14,314 nucleotides of DNA from an uncultured Actinomyces sp. (lineage in GTDB: Bacteria; Actinomycetota; Actinomycetes; Actinomycetales; Actinomycetaceae). Numbering within the stretch: position 1 is the stretch's first letter; the number at the start of each line of letters is the position of its first letter. This document shows, piece after piece, positions 1 through 6,721 of the stretch. Location: the NCBI GenBank assembly GCA_938022345.1, contig CALIEP010000250.1, forward strand, positions 1 to 14,314, in the 5' to 3' direction. The position numbers and the translations under genes were made by a program. The notes under the pieces were generated by a model. The model had not been told where the DNA came from, ran no database searches, and saw only the letters and a program-made list of their open reading frames with translations.

Positions 1-2
1 TT

Positions 3-1322
3 GAGGTTTCGGGTTCTGACCAGAAGGAATCTCCCATTCTTGATCACCTCCGTGATGCAGGAATTGAAGTTTTTGTCGGTCATGATGCTGCTCATGTTCC
101 CACTGAAGCGGTAGTTGTTGTGTCCACCGCGGTGCGTGAGAGCAACCCGGAGCTGGCCGAGGCCCGTCGACGTGGACAAAGCGTCATTCACCGTTCACAG
201 GCTCTGGCTCTGGCTGCAAGCGGTATGCGTTTTGTGGCAGTTGCGGGAGCACACGGGAAGACGACGACTTCAGCGATGCTTTCGATGGCCCTTCGTGATG
301 CCGGGGAGGATCCGTCGATTGCGGTCGGTGGGGTGATTCCTCAGCTGGAGTCGGGTGCTTACTTGGGCAGCGGCGATGTTTTCGTTGCCGAAGCCGATGA
401 ATCCGATGGTTCCTTCCTCAACTACACTCCGTGGATCGAGATTGTCACCAATGTTGAGCCTGATCACTTGGATCGCTATGGTTCGCGCGAAGCTTTTGAG
501 CAGGTTTTCGTTGATTTCGTTGGCTGTCTGCGCCCGGGTGGAACCCTGGTGTGCTGCGGTGAAGATGGTGGAAGTGCCCGTTTGGCCCGATATGCTCGAA
601 CTCAGGGCATCGATACCGTGACCTATGCGCGCTCCGGTCATGAGAGCGCAGACTTGGGCTCAAGCGCTGATGTCATCATTGAAGAGGCTCATACTGATGG
701 CCATACCGCTTCGGCGCTGCTCACCTGGAGCAATTTGAAGGCCGAAATTCATCTGGCAGTTCCTGGGATTCACAATCTTCTCAATGCCTGTGCGGCGTGG
801 ATTGCAGGAGTTCGCTTGGGAACCGATGCACAGACTATGGCTCACTCTCTGGCTGCATTCGCTGGAACTTCTCGGCGCTTTGAGTTCAAGGGGCAAGTTG
901 GCACTCGCCGGCTGTTTGATGACTATGCACACCATCCCACCGAGGTCACTGCAGCATTGCAGCAGGCTCGTACTGCGGCCGGTGATGGGGAAGTGAGTGT
1001 GGTTTTCCAACCGCACCTGTATTCGCGTACTCAGGCTTTTGCCGAGCGCTTCGCCCAGGCGCTTTCACATGCGGATCACGTCTACGTCTGCGATATTTAC
1101 GGCGCGCGTGAGGATACGGTGCCCGGCGTGACTTCGCAGCTTATTACTTCGCACCTGTCTCGAGCACACTACGTTCCAGATATGCACGAGGCTGCGCGTA
1201 TGGCTGCCCGTGAGCTCGGCGAGGACGGAATCTTAGTCACTATGGGTGCGGGCTCAATTACACAGGCCGGTGGCGATGTTTTGGATGAGTGGGAGCGCAT
1301 GGAACAGGGGAGCGGCCAGTGA
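3..1322 (+). CDS. murC: UDP-N-acetylmuramate--L-alanine ligase MurC (5' truncated)
   Basis: MurC uses ATP to join L-alanine to UDP-N-acetylmuramate, the first cytoplasmic step of the peptidoglycan stem peptide. The reading frame is open from position 3, so the gene begins before the window; 439 residues are visible and roughly 30 N-terminal residues (the Rossmann glycine-rich start) are missing. The first visible residues, EVSGSDQKESP, match the end of the UDP-binding motif. The ATP loop GAHGKTTT is at 246-269. It is followed by EADESDGSF (near 387-413), the Mur signature NVEPDHLDRY, GTSRRFEFKG, DDYAHHPTEV and the C-terminal YGAREDTVPGV and MGAGSI. The GTG at 120 lies inside the protein and is not the start. 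The stop TGA overlaps the ftsQ start (GTGA), implying translational coupling. Length and motifs agree with a functional enzyme; family assignment is very secure. Confidence 0.97.
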   Translation, partial: EVSGSDQKESPILDHLRDAGIEVFVGHDAAHVPTEAVVVVSTAVRESNPELAEARRRGQSVIHRSQALALAASGMRFVAVAGAHGKTTTSAMLSMALRDAGEDPSIAVGGVIPQLESGAYLGSGDVFVAEADESDGSFLNYTPWIEIVTNVEPDHLDRYGSREAFEQVFVDFVGCLRPGGTLVCCGEDGGSARLARYARTQGIDTVTYARSGHESADLGSSADVIIEEAHTDGHTASALLTWSNLKAEIHLAVPGIHNLLNACAAWIAGVRLGTDAQTMAHSLAAFAGTSRRFEFKGQVGTRRLFDDYAHHPTEVTAALQQARTAAGDGEVSVVFQPHLYSRTQAFAERFAQALSHADHVYVCDIYGAREDTVPGVTSQLITSHLSRAHYVPDMHEAARMAARELGEDGILVTMGAGSITQAGGDVLDEWERMEQGSGQ

Positions 1323-2404
1323 AGCAGCCCCCGCGTCCCCGTCGTTCTCGTTTTTCTTCTGCGCCTGAGGCCTCTTCTGAGTCCTCGCAGGACTTTGTCG
1401 CGCCCGAGGAAGCAACCGGGGAAGGCTCGTCTTCCGATACCGTCCCTTCGTCTCCCGAGGCCTCGATTTCGGATCGCCCTGCGCTCTCTTTAGCTCAGGC
1501 CTCGTCGGACGAGGAGAAAAAAGAGACAGAACGCGCTGCGCGTAGGAAACGAAATCGCGAGTTGCGTCGCGCGAGGCGCGAGGCAAGCGCACAGTCACCC
1601 AGTAGCGGAGAACTGCTCAACCGCCCATTGGGGCAATCGGATGCGGCTGCGATTTTGGGGTCTAGTGATGAGAGCGCAACGGCTGATTTGAATGAGAGGC
1701 GTCGTGAACGCACGCATGCGCATCGACGTCTTCTCCTTACGCGACTCGCCTCCGCCTGTGGCGCTGTCATTGTCGTGTGTGCTTTGGTATGGGGAGTCTT
1801 CTTCTCGCCTCTTTTTGCTCTCGATATGTCTCAGGTGTCGATCGAGGGACTCGGTGAGGACACGACTACTCAAAACGAGGTACGTGCCGCGATCGAACCT
1901 TTTGCCTCTGTTCCGCTTCCACGCCTCAATACTTCTGCGATCGACGAGCAAATTGCGAAGGTGCGTTTGGTTCGTGAGTCTCATGTCCAGCGTGCCTGGC
2001 CGCGCGGATTAATCGTTCAGGTCCGTCCCCGGCAAGCGATTTTGGCGGTGAAAGAGGGTGCTTCGTGGGCTTTGGTCGACGACCAGGGCGTAACGGTTTC
2101 TTCTGCCTCAACGGCTCCCGAGGGAATGGCCCCAACGACCCTTCCCGACGGTGATCAGCGCGCACAAGCTGCAGCTGATGTCGCGGCGATTTGGACCGCG
2201 ATGGGGGATGATCTGCGCTCGAAAATCACGATGATCACTCACGATGGCCAAACTGTCTCCATGACCATGACAAACTCTCGAACGCTCAATTGGGGAGTAG
2301 CCAAGGACAACGAGCGCAAGGCAAAAGTTGCGGCTGTTTTGATTTCACAGCGTCAGGCACGGACCTATGATGTGTCCTCGCCAGTGCATCCTGTCACTTC
2401 TTAA
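1319..2404 (+). CDS. ftsQ: Cell division protein FtsQ (DivIB/FtsQ family)
   Basis: FtsQ is a bitopic divisome protein that links the early Z-ring to the septal wall synthase through FtsL and FtsB. The start chosen is GTG 1319, overlapping the murC stop, with AGGGGAG about 7 bases upstream; the in-frame GTG at 1289 lacks such a site. The 361-residue product has a long cytoplasmic tail of about 140 residues, first Ser/Glu-rich and then Arg/Lys-rich. One transmembrane helix follows at about residues 142-163 (around GAVIVVCALVWGVFF). Next comes a POTRA domain starting near VSIEGLGED and containing the conserved VRESHVQRAWPRGLIVQVRPR segment split over two strands. The extracytoplasmic FtsQ/DivIB domain fills the rest. 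Position between murC and ftsZ is the usual actinobacterial arrangement. The tail is long for the family but tails of this type are common in actinobacteria. Confidence 0.93.
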   Translation: MKQPPRPRRSRFSSAPEASSESSQDFVAPEEATGEGSSSDTVPSSPEASISDRPALSLAQASSDEEKKETERAARRKRNRELRRARREASAQSPSSGELLNRPLGQSDAAAILGSSDESATADLNERRRERTHAHRRLLLTRLASACGAVIVVCALVWGVFFSPLFALDMSQVSIEGLGEDTTTQNEVRAAIEPFASVPLPRLNTSAIDEQIAKVRLVRESHVQRAWPRGLIVQVRPRQAILAVKEGASWALVDDQGVTVSSASTAPEGMAPTTLPDGDQRAQAAADVAAIWTAMGDDLRSKITMITHDGQTVSMTMTNSRTLNWGVAKDNERKAKVAAVLISQRQARTYDVSSPVHPVTS

Positions 2405-2540
2405 CTTAGAGAAGCGACACGCCCGCGAATTGTCTTGAAGAATTGGGGTCTTACCCCTACCTTCTTCCCGTCTACACGCAGGTCAAACATCAACCTTCTA
2501 CTTGAGGTTTAAGGTCGGTGCGCAGAAAGAGGGCAAGGTT
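2405..2540 (+). promoter_or_regulatory. ftsQ-ftsZ intergenic region with hairpins, likely ftsZ promoter/leader
   Basis: This 136-bp gap is the only sizeable one inside the division cluster. It holds a compact hairpin GGGGT-CTT-ACCCC (2445-2457) flanked by GAAGAA (2437-2442) and TTCTTC (2462-2467), which can extend the stem across an internal loop. A second inverted repeat, AACCT (2492-2496) with AGGTT (2505-2509), lies close to the start, and ACCTT/AAGGT (2493-2497/2511-2515) offers an alternative pairing. No T run follows the first hairpin, so it is not an obvious intrinsic terminator. ftsZ commonly has its own promoters in this gap in actinobacteria, so a promoter here is inferred; I cannot assign -35 and -10 boxes with confidence. 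Confidence 0.45.
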
Positions 2541-3779
2541 ATGGTCGCACCGCAGAATCATCTGGCGGTTATCAAAGTCGTCGGAGTTGGTGGCGGCGGT
2601 GTTAACGCCGTCAATCGAATGATTGAAGTTGGCTTGAAAGGCGTTGAGTTCATTGCTGTGAACACCGACGCGCAAGCTTTGCTGATGTCCGATGCAGAGA
2701 CGAAGTTGGACATCGGTCGTTACCTTACCCATGGCCTCGGTGCCGGAGCAGACCCCGCAGTGGGTCGACAGGCAGCCGAAGACCATATTGACGAAATTAC
2801 CGAGGCCCTTGAAGGCGCGGATATGGTCTTCGTGACCGCAGGTGAAGGTGGCGGTACCGGAACCGGTGCTGCTCCCGTTGTTGCGAAGATTGCGCGCACC
2901 GCAGGTGCACTGACCGTCGGTGTTGTCACACGCCCCTTCTCCTTTGAAGGAAACCGCCGCGCATCCCAGGCTGATGCTGGTGTTGAGAAGCTCCGTGAAG
3001 AGGTCGACACCCTGATCGTCATTCCGAACGATCGTCTGCTTCAGATCTCAGATGCCAATATTTCGGTACTCGAAGCTTTCCGTGCCGCCGATCAGGTTCT
3101 GCTTTCTGGCGTTCAAGGTATTACCGAACTGATCACTACCCCCGGTCTGATCAACGTGGACTTCAACGATGTGAAGTCCGTAATGAAGGACGCGGGTTCC
3201 GCCCTCATGGGTATTGGCTCGGCAACCGGCGAAGATCGCGCTCTGCGAGCAGTCGAGTCCGCCATCTCCTCGCCGCTTCTTGAAGCCTCGATCGATGGTG
3301 CACACGGCGTCCTCATGTTCTTCCAGGGTGGTTCCGACCTGGGCTTGCAGGAGATCTACCAGTCTTCGCTCTTGGTTCGCGAGGCCGCGCACCCCGAGGC
3401 CAATATCATCTTCGGTTCTGTCATTGACGACTCCCTTGGTGACGAAATCCGCGTGACCGTCATCGCGGCGGGCTTTGACGAGGTGGCATCCCAATCTTCT
3501 CCGGCAAATGAGCCCGTCGTGGCTCCTCGACCGGTTCACGCTCGTCAGGAAAAGACCGAAGCTCCAGCAGCTCCTCAGCGCCGCATCGGGGAGGTGGCCT
3601 CGGCTCACACCGCAGCTCACCGCGCAGATCCTGAATTGCCGACGCGCACCAACCAGATTCCGATTGCCCGCCAGAGCGAAGAAGACTCGTCGAAGGAAGT
3701 TCCTTCCCTCGAAGTGCCTCGTGTCTTCGAAGAGGAGCAGCCTTCGGACGTCTTGGATATTCCTGATTTCTTGCGCTGA
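2541..3779 (+). CDS. ftsZ: Cell division GTPase FtsZ
   Basis: FtsZ is the tubulin-like GTPase that polymerises into the Z-ring and recruits the divisome at mid-cell. The start is ATG 2541, with AAAGAGG about 8 bases upstream, giving 412 residues; a longer reading from TTG 2502 adds 13 residues without support. Visible motifs are [11 protein letters not shown] near the N-terminus, the tubulin signature GEGGGTGTG at residues 101-109, [15 protein letters not shown], and the T7 synergy loop NVDFND at 205-210 that completes the GTPase site of the next subunit. A variable Pro/Ala/Arg-rich linker (about residues 320-400) leads to the conserved C-terminal peptide [10 protein letters not shown], which binds SepF and other partners. 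SepF is encoded two genes downstream, consistent with the actinobacterial FtsZ-anchoring system. The stop TGA overlaps the pgeF ATG. Confidence 0.98.
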   Translation: MVAPQNHLAVIKVVGVGGGGVNAVNRMIEVGLKGVEFIAVNTDAQALLMSDAETKLDIGRYLTHGLGAGADPAVGRQAAEDHIDEITEALEGADMVFVTAGEGGGTGTGAAPVVAKIARTAGALTVGVVTRPFSFEGNRRASQADAGVEKLREEVDTLIVIPNDRLLQISDANISVLEAFRAADQVLLSGVQGITELITTPGLINVDFNDVKSVMKDAGSALMGIGSATGEDRALRAVESAISSPLLEASIDGAHGVLMFFQGGSDLGLQEIYQSSLLVREAAHPEANIIFGSVIDDSLGDEIRVTVIAAGFDEVASQSSPANEPVVAPRPVHARQEKTEAPAAPQRRIGEVASAHTAAHRADPELPTRTNQIPIARQSEEDSSKEVPSLEVPRVFEEEQPSDVLDIPDFLR

Positions 3780-4525
3780 TGAAGCACACTGACCTGCACG
3801 GTGCCCGCGTTTACTTCACTGAAGTCGGCGCGGGCACCGACCCATATTGGGACAACTTTGGGACGCACGTCGGCGATATCGCGGAACATGTACATGAGCG
3901 TCGCCGTGATCTTTCCAGGCTCATCGGTCATCCAATTGTTTGGATGAATCAGACACATTCGGTGAACGTTGAGGCGCTTACCCCTGCGAATGCCTCTCTT
4001 TCATCACAGGAGTATCAAGGGGAAATAGGTCCCCTTGACTGCGATGGTGTCGTGATTGATTCACGTCAGTGGGAGCAAGCTCCAGCCTTGGCTGTGATGA
4101 CGGCAGACTGTATGCCGATCTTGCTGAGTAGTGGAAACGGAGTCATCGGAGCAGTTCACGCCGGACGCGTGGGATTCCTCGGAGGGATTCTTGACCGAAC
4201 ATGTGAGGTCTTTGCTTCTTTTGGTGTGGACACCGCTGATATTCAGATGCTTATTGGACCGTCTATCTGCGGCCGATGCTATGAAGTCCCGACTTCAATG
4301 AAAGACCAGAGTGCACTTATTGCTCCCGCGATAGTCTCGCGCACATCATGGGGGACTGATGCCCTGGATCTTCCCGGTGCGGCATTGGCCTGGGCTGCGG
4401 AGCGCGGGATCACGGCCTCGTGGATCAATGAATGCACTCTGGAAAATCCCTTATATCATTCCTATCGTCGAGACCCAGCTTGTGGGCGTTTTGCATCAGT
4501 AATTGCGACATGCCGACACTCTTAA
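3779..4525 (+). CDS. pgeF: Peptidoglycan editing factor PgeF (YfiH/YlmD, laccase-domain family)
   Basis: This family (formerly polyphenol oxidase or laccase domain) includes PgeF, shown in E. coli to help keep L-serine out of the first stem-peptide position; other members have purine nucleoside phosphorylase or adenosine deaminase activity in vitro. The 248-residue product has the metal/active-site triad: His60 in NQTHS, Cys111 in MTADCMP and His127 in AVHAGR. It also has the conserved IGPSICGRCYEVP and the C-terminal CTLENPLYHSYRRD. Its ATG shares one base with the ftsZ stop (TGATG) and no good Shine-Dalgarno is visible, so translation is probably coupled to ftsZ. Location beside ftsZ, a few genes from murC, suits a wall quality-control role. 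The usual follower yggS is absent here. The exact substrate cannot be read from sequence. Confidence 0.92.
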   Translation: MKHTDLHGARVYFTEVGAGTDPYWDNFGTHVGDIAEHVHERRRDLSRLIGHPIVWMNQTHSVNVEALTPANASLSSQEYQGEIGPLDCDGVVIDSRQWEQAPALAVMTADCMPILLSSGNGVIGAVHAGRVGFLGGILDRTCEVFASFGVDTADIQMLIGPSICGRCYEVPTSMKDQSALIAPAIVSRTSWGTDALDLPGAALAWAAERGITASWINECTLENPLYHSYRRDPACGRFASVIATCRHS

Positions 4526-4587
4526 GCGTGTGAATCGCTCCGGCGCATTACCTTGTGCTCAGGTCCCGTTACATAGAGGAGAGCATG

Positions 4588-5049
4588 ATGTCAGGCTTCG
4601 GAGCAAAAGCACGCCAATTCATGGGTTGGTACACCCCGGAAGAGGTCGATGAGAGCACCTTGGACTTCCTTCCCGAAGAAGTTGAGGAGACAGAAGTGGC
4701 TCACATTACCCCCGCGTCGAATGTCACGCCCATTCACCGTGAGGAGCGCCGCAGCGTTCAGCAGGCGGATCTTTCTCGTATCGTCACCGTGCGTCCGTTG
4801 AACTACAACGATGCGCCGGCAATTGCCGAGCCCTACCGTGATGGTGTTCCCGTCATCATGAATCTTTCTGAGGTCTCAGATAAGGATGCGCAGCGTTTCA
4901 TTGACTTCGCTGTCGGCTTGACCTATGGACTTCAGGGCGTATTCGAACGCGTCACCGATCGCGTTTTCCTTCTTTCGCCTCACAGCGTTGAGGTAACCGG
5001 CGACGTGACCGGCTCGAACCGTTCGGCGACGTCGCTCTTTGGACGCTGA
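4588..5049 (+). CDS. sepF: Cell division protein SepF
   Basis: SepF bundles FtsZ filaments and, in actinobacteria, is the main membrane anchor of the Z-ring. There are two adjacent ATG codons (4585 and 4588). The AGGAG at 4577-4581 sits 6 bases from the second and only 3 from the first, so 4588 is preferred, giving 153 residues. The N-terminus (around GFGAKARQFMGWYTP) fits the amphipathic membrane-binding helix. An acidic linker follows, then the SepF core domain, from VRPLNYNDAPAIAE through VPVIMNLSEVSDKDAQRFID to VFLLSPHSVEVTGD. The gene begins 62 bases after pgeF, without an intervening yggS, and ends 2 bases before yggT. Family and role are secure; the start could shift by one codon. Confidence 0.94.
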   Translation: MSGFGAKARQFMGWYTPEEVDESTLDFLPEEVEETEVAHITPASNVTPIHREERRSVQQADLSRIVTVRPLNYNDAPAIAEPYRDGVPVIMNLSEVSDKDAQRFIDFAVGLTYGLQGVFERVTDRVFLLSPHSVEVTGDVTGSNRSATSLFGR

Positions 5050-5051
5050 TT

Positions 5052-5360
5052 ATGATCTCCCAGTGGTTGGGAGGAGCGATTGCTCTTCTTGCGGGTCTGT
5101 ATATGCTCGTGTTGATCGCGCGCATGATTTTTGATTGGATTCGCTTCTTCTCTCCACTGTGGAGGCCGTCAGGGTTCATTCTGCCCATTGCGAATCTGGT
5201 CTATGTGCTCACTGATCCTCCTCTTTCTTTCCTGCGCAGGATTATTCCTCCGCTGCGCTTTGGAGGGAACCTTGCCATTGATCTGGGATTCATAATCCTC
5301 TTCTTGGCCACGATCATTGTTGAAAACCTTGGGGTTTTCGTTCGTAGCTTGGGCTTTTAG
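5052..5360 (+). CDS. YggT family membrane protein
   Basis: YggT-family proteins are small inner-membrane proteins, about 100 residues, found beside sepF and divIVA in many Gram-positive bacteria. Links to division, wall growth or osmotic tolerance have been suggested but the mechanism is not settled. This 102-residue product has a hydrophobic N-terminal segment (residues about 3-28, ALLAGLYMLVLIARMIF), a polar loop with the family-typical VYVLTDPPLSFLRRIIPPLR (about residues 50-69), and a second hydrophobic segment (about 75-95, DLGFIILFLATIIVENL). The ATG lies 2 bases after the sepF stop, so the two genes are almost certainly co-transcribed. A 194-base gap follows before divIVA. Confidence 0.88.
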   Translation: MISQWLGGAIALLAGLYMLVLIARMIFDWIRFFSPLWRPSGFILPIANLVYVLTDPPLSFLRRIIPPLRFGGNLAIDLGFIILFLATIIVENLGVFVRSLGF

Positions 5361-5554
5361 CTCTGGCGTTTGGCAGTGACCTCGGGTCTATCGCGGTTGC
5401 ATGTCACCTGAGTAATAAGTGAAATATGGGGAAATTGGTGTTATTGTGACGCTAGTTCCGCTATTATTCCAGTGTGTAGTTCGGGTCATCCTCATCGGTG
5501 ATCCGGTGACGCAAGCATACGAGCGTCACACAACAAGTACCGAGAGGTAAACAA
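5361..5554 (+). promoter_or_regulatory. divIVA upstream region (promoter and leader)
   Basis: This 194-bp gap separates yggT from divIVA and contains no credible coding frame. It includes an AT-rich stretch unlike its neighbours, with a -10-like TATTAT at 5462-5467. The best -35 candidates (TTATTG 5441-5446, TTGGTG 5435-5440) have non-ideal spacing of 15 or 21 bases, so promoter boundaries are tentative. The heptamer GTGACGC occurs at 5446-5452 and again at 5506-5512, exactly 60 bases apart, and its complement occurs at 5523-5529. The divIVA Shine-Dalgarno AGAGG is at 5543-5547, 7 bases from the ATG. divIVA/wag31 is usually highly expressed from its own promoter in actinobacteria, which fits a promoter here. 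Confidence 0.5.
5506..5529. repeat. Inverted repeat GTGACGC-N10-GCGTCAC in the divIVA leader
   Basis: Two perfect 7-base arms (5506-5512 and 5523-5529) are separated by 10 bases, so each arm is centred about one and a half helical turns from the other. A third copy of GTGACGC is at 5446-5452, next to the -10-like box. The element could be an operator for a dimeric regulator or an RNA hairpin 13 bases before the ribosome site. No T run follows the repeat, so it is not a terminator. The repeat is seen directly; function is inference. Confidence 0.5.
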
Positions 5555-6172
5555 ATGGCTCTGCTCACAACCGAAGATGTGTTGGAAAAAACCTTCAACA
5601 TCGTGAAGTTCCGTGAAGGATATGACCAGGTCGAGGTTGACGACTTCCTCGATGAGGTTGTCTCCACGATCTATACTCTCCAGGCTGAGAACCAGAACCT
5701 GCGCGAAGAGCTTGAGGCTGCTGAGCGTCGTGTCGCTGAGCTGTCCGGTGGCGAAGCCCCCAGCTACAAGCCTGCAGAAGAGACCGCTGCTCCTGTCGTT
5801 GAAGAGCCCGTTGTATCCGAGCCTTCCGTCACCGAGACTGCTGTTGCTGCCCCCGCAGTTGCTGCTACTCCCGAGAGCGCAGAGTCGGCAACCTCGATGC
5901 TTGCACTGGCACAGCGCGTCCACGACGAGTACGTCCGTGATGGTCGCGAAGAAGCCGATCGCATCATCTCCGACGCAAACGCAAAGCGTGACGAAATTAT
6001 TGCTGACGCACAGAACCAGCACCAGAACATTCTTTCTCAGCTGGATCAGGAGCGCGCACTGCTCGAAGGCAAGATCAACGAACTGCGTTCCTTCGAATCC
6101 GAGTACCGCGCAAATCTGCGCGAGCACCTGGAAGGTTTGCTTCAGGAAGTGAACGCTGGAACTCAGAACTAA
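5555..6172 (+). CDS. divIVA: Polar growth/septum protein DivIVA (Wag31/antigen 84 type)
   Basis: DivIVA proteins are coiled-coil scaffolds that sense negative membrane curvature; in actinobacteria they gather the wall elongation machinery at the poles and are often essential. The 205-residue product starts at ATG 5555 behind AGAGG. It begins with the conserved membrane-binding domain, where KFREGYDQVEVDDFLDEVV and Phe14 lie in the first 40 residues, followed by a first coiled coil (about 40-65). A Pro/Ala/Val/Glu-rich linker spans about residues 67-110. A long Glu/Arg/Gln-rich coiled coil covers about residues 115-200, beginning near MLALAQRVHDEYV. The layout matches Wag31, whose linker holds a phosphorylated Thr in mycobacteria; I did not identify the equivalent site. 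It stands alone between its own upstream region and a strong terminator, so it is probably monocistronic. Confidence 0.95.
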   Translation: MALLTTEDVLEKTFNIVKFREGYDQVEVDDFLDEVVSTIYTLQAENQNLREELEAAERRVAELSGGEAPSYKPAEETAAPVVEEPVVSEPSVTETAVAAPAVAATPESAESATSMLALAQRVHDEYVRDGREEADRIISDANAKRDEIIADAQNQHQNILSQLDQERALLEGKINELRSFESEYRANLREHLEGLLQEVNAGTQN

Positions 6173-6190
6173 TTTCGGATCAAGATCTCT

Positions 6191-6223
6191 ATGACGGTGG
6201 CGCCTTCGCGGCGCCACCGTCAT
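6191..6223 (+). terminator. Strong intrinsic terminator after divIVA
   Basis: A perfect 14-bp stem (ATGACGGTGGCGCC at 6191-6204 with its exact complement at 6210-6223) encloses a 5-base loop, TTCGC. It lies 18 bases after the divIVA stop. The following bases, AATTCTTTA, are T-rich without a continuous T run, which is common for actinobacterial terminators. It separates divIVA from lspA. Confidence 0.88.
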
Positions 6224-6234
6224 AATTCTTTATG
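6221..6234 (+). promoter_or_regulatory. Probable -10 box of a leaderless lspA promoter
   Basis: CATAAT at 6221-6226 matches TATAAT at five of six positions. It ends 7 bases before GTG 6234, so transcription would begin at or beside the start codon. No Shine-Dalgarno is visible before that GTG. The first three bases of the box are also the last three of the terminator stem. No clear -35 hexamer is seen. Leaderless genes are common in actinobacteria; this instance is inferred. Confidence 0.45.
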
Positions 6235-6719
6235 TGAAGAAAAATAATCGCGGCATGCTCATTTGGGCGTACATCATTGCCTTAATCGCATTGGCAACGG
6301 ATCAGGCTTCAAAGTTTTGGGCACTGAAGAATCTGAGTGATGGACAGCAACGCCCGCTCCTTGGATCCTTCCTTCGACTGGAGCTCACTGCGAATCCAGG
6401 AGCAGCCTTTTCCTTAGGTTCGCAGACGACAATCATCTTCACCTGTATCGCCTGCGTTGTTGTTACTGCGATTGTCATGTATCTTCCACGCGTCGACTCG
6501 CGCTTGCTTGCCAGCGGATGCGCTCTGCTCCTTGGCGGTGCGGCCGGTAACTTAATTGATCGTTTTATTCAGGAACCCCGATGGGGAAGTGGACACGTCG
6601 TCGACTTCATAGGATACGGGACTTGGTTCATTGGTAACGTTGCCGATATTTGGATTGTCTGCGCGGTCGTTATCCTGCTGATTGCAAGCTTTACCGGTAA
6701 CAAACACTCGGTGCTCTGA
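6234..6719 (+). CDS. lspA: Lipoprotein signal peptidase LspA (signal peptidase II)
   Basis: LspA is the membrane aspartyl protease that removes the signal peptide from diacylglyceryl-modified prolipoproteins, the second step of lipoprotein maturation. The 161-residue product has four hydrophobic segments (about residues 8-27, 66-84, 92-107 and 133-153) and the conserved blocks DQASKFWAL (23-31), [11 protein letters not shown] (50-60), [11 protein letters not shown] (101-111), GHVVDFI (120-126) and NVADIW (135-140). The catalytic aspartates are Asp124 and Asp138. GTG 6234 gives the normal positively charged N-terminus (MKKNNR). An ATG at 6255 would shorten the first helix region and is less likely. 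It comes right after the divIVA terminator and runs into rluD with 2 bases between, forming a two-gene unit. Confidence 0.95.
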   Translation: MKKNNRGMLIWAYIIALIALATDQASKFWALKNLSDGQQRPLLGSFLRLELTANPGAAFSLGSQTTIIFTCIACVVVTAIVMYLPRVDSRLLASGCALLLGGAAGNLIDRFIQEPRWGSGHVVDFIGYGTWFIGNVADIWIVCAVVILLIASFTGNKHSVL

Positions 6720-6721
6720 AT

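Noticed and set aside
1289..1318. GTG 1289 as the ftsQ start
   Set aside because: It overlaps murC by more than 30 bases and has no ribosome site, whereas GTG 1319 has AGGGGAG at the right distance.
2502..2540. TTG 2502 as the ftsZ start
   Set aside because: The extra 13 residues are not typical of FtsZ and the TTG lacks a ribosome site; ATG 2541 follows AAAGAGG.
5492..6223. A 243-codon minus-strand frame opposite divIVA
   Set aside because: Its composition mirrors the Glu/Ala-rich divIVA codons, and it would begin inside the terminator stem. No ribosome site or domain is visible.
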